This document shows, one piece after another, positions 1 through 12,264 of a stretch of 64,000 nucleotides of DNA. A program made the position numbers and the translations under genes. This stretch comes from Carex sylvatica (taxonomy: Eukaryota > Streptophyta > Magnoliopsida > Poales > Cyperaceae), in the NCBI GenBank assembly GCA_964058845.1, contig CAXKVR010000168.1:41526-105525 (forward strand). Direction: 5' to 3'. A model generated the notes under the pieces. It saw only the letters and a list, made by a program, of their open reading frames with translations. It ran no database searches and was not told where the DNA came from. Positions within the stretch are counted from its first letter, which is position 1; every line of letters begins with the position of its first letter.

Positions 1-106
1 AATTAAAAACAGAAAGTGCTAATTAAGCATATATACCCAAGTGATTCTATAATTTGTATTGTTGAATCCTATAAACTATTTCACATAATGTGAAAATTGC
101 TTGATA

Positions 107-2722
107 TTAATTGTGCAAATTCCTTGATATATTACCTTTTACTTTACGTCTGGACATTTTCTTTGTATCATTCGAACTACCAATCAATCTAGAAACCCTT
201 CTTTGAAACCCAACATTATTATTCTTGTTTGTTGCATCGACAACATCTTCATCTCCAGAACCAGAAACAATATTACCTGATAATAATTGTATAAAAATAA
301 TAAAAATAATCGAATAAAACACAGAAACAACTATTACAAATCTTAACATTATAAAAAAAAACTAATTACAAAAAAAAGACAAACCTCTTATTAGGTTTCT
401 AAAAGCTTCCAACCCGTTGAAAATAATCTTCTGCTGCTCATCACTAGCAGACCCGAAACTTATCAGGTCATCAATTATTAGATTAATTGACCTTGTCAAA
501 TCATACCTCCTACAAACAAATATAAAGTAAACAAATGAAAATAAATGAATAATATATGGTAACCACACTTTATTAATTCCAAATAAACAAATAACATACA
601 TACTCAATAAAACTAAGGCAAAATTATCTGTTATTCTCAACACTGTTAGTAGTGTCACATCCAACCAGAACCAAACCTAATCGATTCTGGTCCCTCCTCC
701 ATCGATCAAGTATGTACTTATCATTAATACAATTTTGTTTTTCATGCTTTAAAACCATCAGAGCATGTGAGCAAACTATACCAGAAGCCTCAAATAATTT
801 GCAAATGAAAGAAAATTCTTTGTACTCCTTGTTGTACTGAACCTCAAAAATCCCCCCTGATATCTTCAACTTCATAAATTCTCGTAGAGTTAGGTAGTTC
901 TAATTTAAAAACACAAGTCATATTCACAGAGGTTCTGAGCCATTTTGAAACATGTAGAATATGGTAAGGGTATACACCTTAGCAAACTGCTTCTCAAAAA
1001 TAAACTCTGAGTACATGGCAGTTGTCTTTGTCTTTGATTCAAAATCCTTCTCATTTTCTTTCTACCATATTTTGTTAAAATCACTGTCAAAACTACCAAC
1101 AAATTCAGCTAGCATAGCCTTAGGTCTGAGATATTTATCAAGAAAATGATTCATACCCTCCACACGTTGGGTAGTATTCATTCTAGTCCAAAATCGGTCA
1201 TTTAAATAAATTAAAACCCATTTATGCCTCTGTACAAACATACTTCTAAACCATGGTGCATCTTCATAACCAATTTCTGTCATTAATGTTAACCAGAATT
1301 CTTCAAATTATATAGGTGTTTTCGCATGGTATACAACATCTTTAACAAGCAGAATTATACCATCCTTGTTAGCAGTACCACCCAATTTTTCAGGCAACTT
1401 ACGTAAAATGTGTCATGCACAATACCTATTCACTGTGTCAGCACCAAAAATATGACTAATCTCTGCTTGAATACTCGGGCACTGATATGTAAATATGCCA
1501 CTTGGCTTAACATCTTTCATACAAGAAAGAAACTTCTTCATACACCATTTATAGTCTGTCTCAGTTTCTCTTGAAAGAAGTGCACAAGAAAAAATCACTG
1601 ATTGCCAATGATGGTTCACACCAAAAAAAAGAACAAGTGGCATATGATACTTGTAAGTTATAACAGTAAAATATTTCAGCAAAATTGATTTGTAAGTTTA
1701 AGTTTCTAATTCTACATAAAAAATAACCTTAATTAAGAATAGCAACATGTTACATAAATATCATTTGTAAAGTAACACAAAAATATTACCTATTTGTAAG
1801 GTATGTCGCATCCATGATAACAACATCATGAAAATATTTGTAGGCAGCACGGCCAGGACCATCAGCTCAGAAAATATTACACAAATGGTCTTCGTTGCTA
1901 TGCTTATATGTATACCAGAAATTCAAATCATACTTCGTCCTTTCATCAAAATAATCAGAGAGCAACTCAGGATCATGTCCACTTAATGACCTCAATTTAC
2001 TTCTCTTGTACTGATCTAAGTGATTTTTAGCATCTTTTCGTGTAAAAGTATACTTCAAATAACCACCAGCTATCTGTGTTACAATATATTATCAGCTGCT
2101 TTCATACCTTGGTCTGCATTATATTCCATCATTGCTTTATATCTCAATGAAATGAACTGATAATAAGGGATAAGGAAAGATGACTCCAGATTGAGATCAT
2201 GATTATGAGTTAACTCCATGTCACTCACTTGCCATCTATCAATAATAGAGCAATACATCATCCTATACACCGGGCATTTTGTGTGTACTACAGGTCTCCG
2301 TCTCTTTGGAAAAGGTGCAGTTTCAGGAATTGAATCATTTACATCTTTGAATTTGTTGCATGCAAACTTATAATTTACAAAAACATCACCGTTCTTGTGA
2401 AAGGTTCTCTTGTTTACTCCAAAACCACTTTGGTATCCAAATATCTACCAGTATAAATAAGTTTCTGCAACGGAGTCAAACTTATCACCTACTGTAGGTG
2501 GATTGATGAATCGGATCTCATCAGGATCAGGTTTCCTTTCTAACTGATGGCCAACATTAACAACTTGTTCCCCCTCATCCTCAACCCTATTCTAATTTTC
2601 ACTATAATTCACATTCTCATTCGACTTCTCATTAGAAAAAATCGAAGCATCGTGTTAAAATCTCATTAGTGCATACATGAGCAGGAAACCGTGTCATCTA
2701 CACTTTCTTCATTCAAATCCAT
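107..2722 (-). pseudogene. FAR1/FHY3-related (MULE transposase-derived) pseudogene
   Basis: This is a decayed member of the FAR1-related family, plant transcription factors derived from Mutator-like transposases. From the ATG at 2720-2722 the order is: a short acidic leader; a FAR1 zinc-finger domain at about 2210-2525 (PPTVGDKFDS, SGFGV, HNHD); the transposase region at about 1060-2060 (FHDVVIMDATYLTN at about 1800-1860, GVNHH at about 1620, then an RYC motif and WVLIYLNDRFWTRMNTTQR); a SWIM zinc finger at about 720-875 (C-x-FE-x-GI-x-C-x-H); and C-terminal exons near 393-510 and 107-277 with plausible GT-AG borders. It is broken by in-frame stops at 2666-2668 and 2445-2447, by frame changes between domains, and by TDQ reading TYQ at a catalytic acidic position. 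No terminal inverted repeats were found, so whether it was a mobile element or a domesticated gene is open. Confidence 0.88.
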
Positions 2723-4779
2723 TATATAAACCTTTTTTTCCACAAACATATACAAACCTATAAGAACATATGTTTAATTCTATAAACAAAACATATAAAT
2801 TCTGAAAACAATACATATAATATGGAAGCAACCAATCCTATTATCAAATTATCACAATTTCTCAATTTATACTTCATCAACTAATGCATAACAAAGTTTG
2901 AAAATTCAGTTGATGTATACAGTTCACATAAAAATGACAATCTAAGCTAATTTACTAATTTTAAAATTGTAAAAAACTAAAACACTGTGAAGATGTAATT
3001 GAAACATAAATATGACAATCTAATGTAATCTATCATATTAACAAAACTATTGAATCCTGTAAACAACAATTAATAATCATTGAATCATGTTCACATCATA
3101 GTCAAGACAAGTAATCAGCAATTAATCGTTCAAAAATAAATGATCTATGCAACTTTCAAATACAAAATTGAAAAATTACATCAAAAAACTTGATGCAAAA
3201 TTGATACTAATATATAATGAACAAAATTGATCTAAAAGCAATATTGAATGAGAAAAATGACCTATAGCTTTCAAAACTTCGATGTAGTTCTTCAATGCTG
3301 ATGCTCCTCAACGATGATATTCAATGGACAAACGACACTAAAATTACAACTAGAGGAGACGCTGCTCTTCGATTCTGCGACTCAATACTCGATTCAAACA
3401 AAGTAGAAAGGAAGGGTTTAAATAGGAAAGCAGTAAAAAAGGAAGGATTTAAATAGGAAAAATGGCAGCTATAGCAGTGGGGACCGTGTCATCGTCGGTT
3501 ATGGCAGTTGAAAGCGTGTGGCCGAAAAAGTACATCTCTCATTAACAGCGGTTGAAAACGCGTCGGAACTAGACTAAAAAAAAAAGTTTTTATAACGCGG
3601 AGATTTTCCGGGGACTATAATCCAGAAAATTATGCTTTTTCTCTAATTTTAAAGTCTTAAAAGCAAAGAAATTCGGCTATCTCATCTTTAAATTATTCTT
3701 ACAACAACAAAAAAAAAGTCTTAAAAGCGGCTCCCTATTTAAGTATGATTATGTCTACATCTCTCTCTTTCTTTCCATCTTTTTTACTTTTCATTTTTAT
3801 GACTCTTTGCACGTGCTTAATAAATTATAACAGATATTTTTATTGGAAGTTTATCTACAAGCTCATTAGCTATAGATGCTTTTTTCATTATATTAAATTT
3901 TTTTCATTACTAATTATAATCTTAATGCTCCATATCATGTTAATATTAAACTGACGTGTGTTTTTACCAGTGTAGTAATATTCAATCTATTCTGCCAAAC
4001 ATTCGATCAAATATTTCTACTCAGTTGCAATTTGAATAAAAAATTTACGATTTAGAGCATATTATCGGTTCGGAGTATATTAACAGTGATAAAAGTATCG
4101 ATTTAGAGTATATATTAATAGTAATTTATAGCACATATTATCGTATACTTGTTTATATATATAAATTCTCATTTAAAATCTGTATAAAAATCTGCATATG
4201 CAATCACGTACCATATATATGCAGATTGTATGACTTTCCGCATACTCGAATATTAAAAATTTTAGTGTGACAATAATAAATTGTCGTTAGCAAACAAGAA
4301 AAAAAAATATTAATTGGATATGGTTAAAGTGTGAAGAGAAGTTAGCTATAAAAATCAGATTGCTTATAGAATAAGCAAGTTTTGTCATGAATATATATTT
4401 TTTATTGAGAAAGTTTGGAAGCTCTATTTGTAATACAACTCGGTAGCCTAACAAGACAAGACACAATTTGAGCTGCCATTAAATTGCACGTTACTTGAAG
4501 CACGAGTTTCCAATAGAAATTTCCCTACACATTTTGACAAAAAATTCTGTGCAGTAGACAGCTATTTGGGACTGTTACGGGATTCACAAGTCATAAGTCA
4601 TAACCATACATGAATGAATTTACCTTCTGAAGACATCCCTTAGTTTCCCATAATTTTAAAATACACACTTAGTATGTACTTTGTAGAATTCTGAAAATAA
4701 ATAATTACATTTTGTTGTCACCTGCTTTATCAAGTAAAAAAAAAGAGTTAGTTGTGACTCGTACCTCATTCGTTCACTA
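2723..4779. other. AT-rich intergenic DNA, no gene seen
   Basis: Upstream flank of the FAR1-like pseudogene. A somewhat GC-richer patch at about 3330-3600 has repeated words of the type GCAGTTGAAA/GCGGTTGAAAACGCG that resemble transposon subterminal repeats, but no terminus or target duplication could be fixed. The rest is simple AT-rich sequence without coding signal. Confidence 0.5.
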
Positions 4780-5131
4780 ACAGTTCATTTATTATTGAAT
4801 TAAGTTTTTAACGAATCAATTCACCACTAGCTCAGTTTAGAATTAATAAATTCAAGCTGGAGTTTAACTTGCTTGCCAGCTCGCGACTTAATTAGACATC
4901 AATTTGTGAATTTATATTAATTTGTGTGCATTTTATACTTTCTAGCTCGGTCCAAAAAATTTGTAAAATTATTTTTTTCTTAAAACAATATCCAGTCAGA
5001 CCCAGAGAGCCAGCTCGTGACGATTTCAAGCTGAAATTTCAGCTCAAATCTATAAAGTCAACTCGCTCGTAACTCGGACAAACCAGCTCGTAATGAGTTC
5101 AAGCTAAATCCAGCTTGTTGCCACCCCTAAG
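4780..5131. repeat. Degenerate hAT-like repeat rich in AGCTCG words
   Basis: The stretch repeats short words such as CAGCTCGTGA, AACTCGCTCG and CAGCTCGTAA. It ends in TTGTTGCCACCCCTA, the same terminal word that closes the better defined hAT element at 59632-60475. The matching left terminus is not recognisable and no 8-bp duplication was found, so this is probably a worn remnant. Confidence 0.4.
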
Positions 5132-6383
5132 TAAAAAACACAAATCGAGTGCTGCTGAATGTTATTTTTTTAATTATAGAATGTACATTATTGTCATTTT
5201 TAATATTAAGTAATTATTGACAGTTATCACCTATATTTTGATCAAATTAAAATTGTTTGTTGACAGATGATTTAATCTTTTGAACTCATTATTCAAACTC
5301 TCAAAATATACACTCGACTATTTTACAATACATACTCAATTATTTGGCAATGCATACTTAGCTAACAGGGACTGACCTAATGTAGTGATCTATCAGTTTC
5401 AGTCGATTTTATTCTTCTCTGAATTTTTATTTTATTTTTTATCTCTCTCTGAATATTTGATTTGTAATTCGAATTAAATTTAGTGTTAAAATCAAAATAA
5501 ATTTTTTAAACTATGATTGGTAATTAGAATTATAAGTTAGAGCATCATAAATTACAAATCAGAGCATTAAAAAATATAAATCAAAGTTTATTATTTTTTT
5601 TTTAACGAGTACCTAATTAGTTGATGGGTTTAAATCTTATTCGGTATTTTTTTGCCCAATGAAAATTTTGAATCTACCCCTATTAGGTAGTCTATGTATC
5701 TTTTTTTTATTTTAAACTTTCATATTCATTGTTTGTGTCGTTCTAAAATATATAACTTAAAGAATACATATTTTGCTATTCAATTTTTTTTTTTTCAAAA
5801 AGTTGTCCGAAAACAATTAAAAGATGTTAGGAAATGGGAACTTGAAAAATAAGTTTAATATTCCGGATCATTTGTGAGAGCTTTATATTATAAAATAACC
5901 ATTTTTGAACAAAGTTTAAATGGATCTGAAAATATCTAATAAAACCAGATCCAAAATTAAAGTAACAAAATGTTCTCTAAAAAAAAAAGTAACAAAACGA
6001 TTTGTCTTGAAATAACTAAATTTGGCAATCATCAAAATGATAAGCATCAAAGGTAATTTCTAAATTAGAAACAAAATATAAGCATAATTTATATGATACG
6101 CATATAATTCATAGAAAACTAAAATGATTTGAATTTTGCAATGGTGCACACAATTAACAATATTAAGATTATATAAAATTTAATTGTCAAGCTATGGAAA
6201 TATCTTATAATATACTTGCACTTTATTATTTGATTTTCAATGTTGTTCTAATTGATAATGAACAAAAAAAATGTAAGAATTGTTAAAATAAGTCATTGTC
6301 AAATAATTCTCTCTTTAAAATAATGATCAATTAGCCTCTATCAAGATTTAAAAAATAAAATAAAATAATGATTAATATTTATA
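5132..6383. other. AT-rich intergenic DNA, no gene seen
   Basis: No coding region, RNA gene or bounded element could be supported on either strand. The sequence is poly-A/T rich with scattered short direct repeats. Confidence 0.5.
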
Positions 6384-6391
6384 AGTATGAT

Positions 6392-6576
6392 CAGGGTTGT
6401 AAAAAACATTCGTTTAGATCGATTAATATACTGATTAGTCGTTAGCAGTAACCAAACTGTCACGGACTTTTTCGATTAATCAACCGATTATTTCTGATTA
6501 TTACAAATTATTACTTATTAATTGCTTGGTGATACCTTGTCCGTTCAATAATTGCATATCGTTATTTACAACACTG
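6392..6576. mobile_element. hAT-type MITE, 185 bp, perfect 8-bp target duplication
   Basis: The ends are CAGGGTTGTAAA and TTTACAACACTG, an inverted repeat matching at 11 of 12 positions. They are flanked immediately by the 8-bp direct repeat AGTATGAT at 6384-6391 and 6577-6584. An 8-bp duplication with CAGGG-like ends is the hallmark of hAT superfamily insertions. There is no coding capacity, so it would need a transposase supplied in trans. Confidence 0.9.
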
Positions 6577-6584
6577 AGTATGAT

Positions 6585-7788
6585 TACTAGCCGTTTTTTT
6601 AATGGATGGACTTTCTTATTTTGTAAATTTTGAATTCAGTTTTGAATTTGTAAATTAACAAAATCAACGTTATCAAATGAAAACAAATATCTCCTTGTCG
6701 CTTTCTTTTGGCCAAACTCTATCTTTTAAAAATTCTCTCACTACCCCACAGTTACAAATGAACAATTAATTAACTGTAGTAAACAATTTTTTAGGTAAGA
6801 TATTGACTAATCACCAAATGCTTCTATTTAAGCATCGATTAAATCCTAATTACAGTTCAAAATTAGTTTGTAAATTTGACTGTGTTTCTTACTTTTGGTT
6901 CACTGAATAAAACTTGAAACATGTCCAGAATCCAACCAACAAAACCCAACTGTTGCACCTCCCAAATTAGGAAAAAAAACTGAAATTGAATCTTCTGCTC
7001 TCTGCGGACAGAAAATTTCTATCTCTAAATCACTGATATGTGGATTCGAAGTGAGTTTTAACATTTAAATATTGAATATAACTTTGTCTCAAAATCCACT
7101 TCAGATCCACGTATCAGTAAATCCGGTTCCAAAAAGAGTGTAGTCAAATTATGAAATTTTCAAACAAATCCCAGAGGCTTATGTGTTACTTCTACTAAAC
7201 TAAAACAAGAAATGGAGTGCCACGTCATCAGTGTTATTTGGATAATGCCATGTTTAATTGCAATTATGATTTATTTAAAACATGGCAAGCACATGTCATC
7301 ATAGTTTTGGATAATGCTAAAATAATTGCAGATTCAAACTTTTTTTTTTGTTAGTTAACAAAAAATTACAACAACAAACAATAACAAAATTAACAATGAA
7401 TTAATTAATTGATTAATTAATTAATTACCCAATATTTCCTATTAATTAAATCACTTAAAATCCGGCTAGGGCTAGTCAACCACTTAACCTACATCAGAAC
7501 TTGGAATGGAATTGGTCTACATAGTACAGCATAGACCCAAAACACAGATCTAATATTTCTATTTCTATTTCTCTGTCTTCATCCTCTGCATCAACGCACC
7601 GTTTGAATTTAATTCCCCACCGTCCGATCAGAATCAATCCGGATTTAAATCGGTCGGTTCAGATCTAAATTCAAAAATTACGTTAACTCCCCAGCTCTGG
7701 AAAAGGTACGAAACCCTCACACGCCAAGCTCCCTTCCCATGTGACAAAGTCAACCCGGTCCATCCGAACCAAACGGACAGAACCGGAT
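6585..7788. other. Intergenic DNA downstream of the Dof gene
   Basis: No gene seen. Around 7205-7320 a unit containing CACGTCATCA and TTGGATAATGC occurs twice in tandem with divergence. A (TTAA)n-like run lies near 7398-7428. The GC-richer part at 7640-7788 is the 3' flank of the Dof gene. A second minus-strand frame stays open there (7683 to about 7961), but it overlaps the Dof domain and looks like a shadow or a remnant of a longer C-terminus. Confidence 0.5.
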
Positions 7789-8289
7789 TCAATCTTGATC
7801 CAGCGAACCGGTTTCAGCCCTCCTGGTCCGACCAAGTTCGGATGGCTTCTCGGTTGAATCAAGTCGCCACCGATCAGTCCGAAATGGGTCGGGGTATGGA
7901 CCGGGTCGAGCATGGCCTCTACCGCGTGAACCCGACCCGACCGGAACGTTACGGAGAGCACCGCCAGCTGTCCAGTACCGACGACAGGAGCGACAGAAGT
8001 GCCGTGGTTGGTTCACGTTGTAGTTGTTGAAGTAACAAAACTTGGTTTCTTTGCTGCTACACCTTGGACAAGGAAGCCTCGTCGGAACCCTAGCTTCATC
8101 TCCTCCTCCTCCTCCTTCCGCCGCATCGGAAGCCAGAGATTGGGGCGGGGGCTCAGAAGTGGATCTGGATCGTTGATCCGAGTCGGGATCGGGTTCGGAA
8201 GGACCGGATTGGATGACTCGACCGAAAAGCTTGATTTCAGGTGGCGTTTCAGGGGATTCGTCAGGGTCGTCTAGGTCGACGGTGGACAT
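7789..8289 (-). CDS. Dof zinc-finger transcription factor (DOF1.5/COG1-like), 166 aa
   Basis: DNA-binding transcription factor of the plant-specific Dof family, expected in the nucleus on AAAG-core sites. The Dof finger is complete: Cys at residues 74, 77, 99 and 102 (C-x2-C-x21-C-x2-C), with [13 protein letters not shown] and [16 protein letters not shown]. An N-terminal EIKLFG motif at about residues 18-23 and the [12 protein letters not shown] variant resemble the cycling-Dof/DOF1.5 (COG1) group, whose members act in light and flowering responses. The ATG at 8287-8289 is preferred because the 17 upstream in-frame codons look like GA-rich 5' UTR. The protein is short, and after the finger it lacks the basic RRKxK stretch and the conserved C-terminal motif I recall for DOF1.5, so an old frameshift near codon 121 is possible. 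Single exon. Confidence 0.88.
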   Translation of the reverse strand: MSTVDLDDPDESPETPPEIKLFGRVIQSGPSEPDPDSDQRSRSTSEPPPQSLASDAAEGGGGGDEARVPTRLPCPRCSSKETKFCYFNNYNVNQPRHFCRSCRRYWTAGGALRNVPVGSGSRGRGHARPGPYPDPFRTDRWRLDSTEKPSELGRTRRAETGSLDQD

Positions 8290-8894
8290 TTCTCTTCTTC
8301 TTCTTTTCAATAGAGAAAGAATGATAATAGCTCCAATCAATCAATGGTGGTGGCTTGTTTTGGTTGGTTTCTTGGTTGCTTTTAGAAAGGCGAAAGCTTT
8401 AAAAGGAGGTGAGCTTCAAAAAGGCAAAAAGAGAGAAAAAGGCATAAAGGACAAGAAAAGCAAAGCAGAGTAAGAGATTTGGAGAAGTTCTTTCTTTCTG
8501 CTCAGATTTTTGTTCTTTACATAAACAAATCTAAGCTTTTTTTATTATTTTTTATTTACGTTTAGCCCCTTACAGAATCTCAATATTTAATATACTGAAA
8601 GTTCCGTTGTGGCGGATGGAGAATTCGGATCCCATATTCCATTTCGAATTGGATTGATCTGAATCTTATTTAGACGGTCCAGATCTCAACTCGAAGTTTG
8701 AGTTACTTTAGAGATTCGGACACCCGGATGGACGGGTGATGGTAGAATGTAACCGTATCGTACTTAAAATCAATATTTGTATTTACCTTAAAATGGATAT
8801 GAATAAAAATAAATTTCATGAATACAAAATAAATAATTAGCAGATATTATTAATAAGAGTAGGGTTTTAATGTCTTGCGTCTTTTTTGTGCCTC
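8290..8894. other. 5' flank of the Dof gene
   Basis: On the coding (minus) strand the first bases upstream of the ATG are purine-rich (GAAAAGAAGAAGAAGAG), typical of a plant 5' UTR, and polypurine/polypyrimidine patches continue to about 8510. No convincing TATA box was singled out. From about 8590 to 8760 there is a low-complexity stretch without an ORF. Confidence 0.5.
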
Positions 8895-8919
8895 ATATAT
8901 TTATTTTTGTTTCAATTCA

Positions 8920-9125
8920 AATAGTTAATTAGAATTGCTCAACATAATCTTCATATTAAAATGTGTTTGGAGACCAAATTATATATCTATAGTACTAGTT
9001 AGTTAGATAGATACAAAATTATTATTTTTGAATGATCCAGAATTTTTTAAAAAATAATTATTTTATACTTATCTATAATATTTTTTATTTTGAAAAATAT
9101 AAAATTTGCCAAGAATTACACATGA
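8920..9125. repeat. Copy of a dispersed MITE-like repeat (ATTAAAATGTGTTTGGAGA family)
   Basis: Shares the ordered words GCTCAACAT..., ATATTAAAATGTGTTTGGAG, AATTATTATTTTTG... and TATAAAATTTGCC with 17510-17705. The reverse complement or diverged forms occur at 43990-44190, 53750-53930, 55280-55500 and 61547-61922. The last copy has long inverted arms, so the family is probably a fold-back MITE. Boundaries here are approximate. Confidence 0.5.
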
Positions 9126-9744
9126 AAGACACGAGGGATTTAAAACCCTTTCTATTAATAAATATTTACATATGATATAAATAAATAGTTTAGAACAATA
9201 TAATAAATAAAATAATAAGAATAAAGCTAGTATGTGTTGTACTTGCTAGGACGGTTTGATGAGTACAAATTACAAAATCTATCAAATTTATTTCATGAGT
9301 GATGCATAAATATGTACTGAATAAATTTAAAATTTATAAAATTTTACATATACAAACATCATTTATCAGATTGAAATTTTGTTCTTTTTGCAAAATTTTG
9401 TATTATTATACACAAATATATATAGTATCCGCTCCGTTTACACTGATGGACCAGAAAAAATATATATAATATATATATGTTTTGTGGACCCGGTTGAAAA
9501 AAATCAAATTAAAAAAAATCAAATAAAAAGAGAGAAAGAGAGGGAGTGACTGGAAGATTCCCTTCTTTCTTTTTTTTCGAATTTCAACAAAAACTTGATT
9601 ACGACTTTCACCAATTAAATGCGGCTAATGATAATCCATTAGTATTTTAAATTACTCAGCAGATAATTAATTAATGTTCAATTGTACCAGATTATGTAAG
9701 CGAATTTATACAAACTATCCGAATTTATTGTTGTCGGTATAATC

Positions 9745-10145
9745 TAGAAACGGATTCAAACGCTTTTAGTTTTTGTGTCTACATCGTAAAATTTAAAATT
9801 TAAAAGTAAAAATAAAATCGTTAAATATAATCTAAATTATTTTATCTACATACGTGTAAAAAATTATGACATTTTAATTTTTTTTTTATTGTCATCAAGA
9901 AGCTTGTAAAAACATACTAATGTGAATAATTTCTAGACATTGACTTTTCAAATGATTAATTTACATAGAAACAAAATTATAATGTGATATTTTTTTACGA
10001 GCACATAGAGAAAATAACATAGATCACACCTAACTATTTTATTTTGACATTTATGATTTAAATTTTAATTTATTAACACTTTTAAAAATAAAGGCATAAT
10101 AAAGACACAAAAAATAAAAGCATTTAAACTCTACTCGTATAATAT
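9745..10145. mobile_element. Fold-back MITE with about 150-bp inverted arms (copy 1)
   Basis: The left arm (GATTCAAACGCTTTTA..., AAAATTATGACATTTTAATTTT) is matched in reverse complement by the right arm ending AAAAGCATTTAAACTC. The same arrangement recurs at 10395-10735. There is no coding capacity. No clear target duplication was found, so the superfamily is uncertain; the TIR pattern is compatible with a Mutator-type MITE. Confidence 0.6.
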
Positions 10146-10394
10146 AATTTTAATTCAAAATAGTATTTCAAAAAACTCAGACTTGGTCTTTTACTTTTTA
10201 AAATCTTTTACGCCAAATTGACCCTTGAATTTATTTACAGAAAAAAAAAAGAAAAAAAAATGATTCTAAACAATTAATCAGCACCATTTTCAATCCTCAA
10301 AATGTATTTTCAAATTAAGTTAAAATTTATACACCAAACTATTCATATCTAGTTCTTACTCAAAAGATATCCATCCTATTTGGAATATGTGGAA

Positions 10395-10735
10395 TATGAG
10401 GAGGGTTCAAATGCTTTTATTTTTAAAAACTTAAATAATTTAAAATTTAAAACTTAAAATTCAAAATAAACTGTTAGATGTGATCTATATTATTTTATCT
10501 ATGTGCCCATAAAAAATTATGACATTTTAATTTTGCTTTTATATGAATTAATAAGCTCAAAAATTAACGTTTAGAAATCATTCAAATTAGTATACACTTT
10601 TACAAGCTCAAGATGACAACTAAAACAAAATTAAAATGTCATAATTTTTTACACGTGCATAGATAAAAATGATGTAGTTCATAACTAACGGTTTTATTTT
10701 GAATTTAAGATTTAACATTTGAACCCCGCAATTTA
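10395..10735. mobile_element. Fold-back MITE with long inverted arms (copy 2)
   Basis: Begins GGGTTCAAATGCTTTTATTTTT and ends AACATTTGAACCC, giving inverted termini with long, imperfect internal complementarity (AAAAATTATGACATTTTAATTTTG against CAAAATTAAAATGTCATAATTTTTT). Same family as 9745-10145. It lies directly beside the Mutator-type MITE at 10745-10955. Confidence 0.6.
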
Positions 10736-10744
10736 TTACTTAAA

Positions 10745-10955
10745 GAGATAGGAGTAGGTCCGATGGACATTGGACCTACTTTTAGGTTCAATTAGCTCTA
10801 TCACCGTACGATTAGCATTAAGATCTGTGCGCATAGAAATTGATAAAAACTCATATAAATTTTAATAGGAGCACACAAATCTTGATATAATTTGATAGCC
10901 AGATCACCCATCAAACCAAAGTAGATCCGATGGACATCGGACCTACTCCGAAGTG
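10745..10955. mobile_element. Mutator-type MITE, 211 bp, perfect 9-bp target duplication
   Basis: Inverted repeat GGAGTAGGTCCGATGGACAT (10751-) and its complement ending GGACCTACTCC (-10949), with mismatches only in the outermost six bases. The flanks carry the identical 9-bp direct repeat TTACTTAAA at 10736-10744 and 10956-10964. A 9-bp duplication is typical of Mutator-like elements. Non-coding. Confidence 0.82.
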
Positions 10956-11221
10956 TTACTTAAATGTTGAAGCAAATGCATGTCGGCCAGGCACATGCCC
11001 TCTCCTGCAATAAATTAATAAATTGGCTTTGCCTCTGACCACTGCATTAAATTGGTATGCAAACAATTAATCAGATTCATAATTGATATTAGGCAAGTTC
11101 TCAGTGCCGTTACATTTCAATTAATTTACTGACCTCTGGGGGCCCATTGTTTTTTTTTCTTCCCTCTATAACATCAAAAATTAAGAGGAAAATTACACCT
11201 ATTACCTATAGTATTATGCGG

Positions 11222-11560
11222 CCTAGAGGTGCACAAAAAGTTCATAGTTCGTGATTCAATATCAATTGAGTTCAATTTGAAAAAAAATTAGTTTGAAATT
11301 AATCTGAAATAAATCAAATTCAGTTCGGTTTAAAATTAGTTTGAATCGAGTCTTACTCGGTTTGAAAATCTTCTTTTTAATCATGCTTTAATTTCGAATC
11401 AATTCAGTTCGAAACTGATTCGAATTGCACCGAATCAAACTTGAACTCTTCTTTTCAATTCAAAACTCTGATTTAATTTCAAACAATTCGGTTCGAAATT
11501 AATTCGAACTCGGAACTCGAACTGAATTAAGTTCAATTCATTTTAATTCGTTTGGAGCCG
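11222..11560. repeat. hAT-like repeat with TTCGAA-rich interior
   Basis: Starts TAGAGGTGCACAAAAAGTTC and is filled with variants of GAATCGAACTCGAACTGATTCGAA. It ends near TTCGTTTGGAGCCG. Interior and terminus match the family at 41765-42120, 47877-48228, 50652-51007 and 59075-59420. The duplication at its ends is not recognisable. Confidence 0.55.
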
Positions 11561-12264
11561 TAATTATTCCTCAGATTTTTTTGTCTATAAAATCAAATAT
11601 ATATTAAGAGGAAAATTACACCTATACTATTATTTCTGAAATTAGTGTGACAAAAGCAAATATAAACTAAACCATTCACAAAAATAATAATATACACAAT
11701 CTCATTAAAAATATTCAATTAAAATTTTTCATCTCAAATAATTAATTAAAAGAAAATTCATTTAAATTTCAAACCTACAACCTTATGTGGACGAAAGGCT
11801 GATTCTCTTTCTTTTTAAGTATTTACATATCCCCCCTTAATATTTCTGTTGAATAGATTGATTAATTTTATTTTTCAACGAAAAGCTTAAGTGTTAATTA
11901 CCTACCTTCTTCAATGTTTTTGCAAACTTAATTTAGACAAAAAACTTGTTCAACCTTAAAGATGTATGCTTTAAATGTTTCCAAGGCCTGCTGAGCAATT
12001 TAATTGCAATTGGACACCCAACCAATGCGCAATTAAAGCCCAATCACAGATTTAAAAAAACCCAGGTACTAGAATGAAAAAACAAGAGTAGAATTCTACT
12101 TTCAGAACCACAGAAATAAAAAATGTCCAGTTCACATTTTGTTAAAACACATAAATATTAAGAGAGATAAAATAAGGCCATAAAAATGACCTTTAATAAC
12201 CCCAACAAATTCAGCTGCAAGTGGATCGGATCGGATCGGATCTGGCCAGGCCGGGCCGGAGACG
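11561..12264. other. Intergenic DNA and 3' flank of the DOG1-like gene
   Basis: AT-rich with no independent gene. The last part (12100-12264) is the likely 3' UTR of the minus-strand DOG1-like gene and contains a small GGATC tandem repeat at about 12222-12243. Confidence 0.5.

Noticed and set aside
7999..8473. Plus-strand open frames overlapping the Dof gene
   Set aside because: Antisense shadows of a GC-rich coding exon. The minus strand carries a complete Dof finger.
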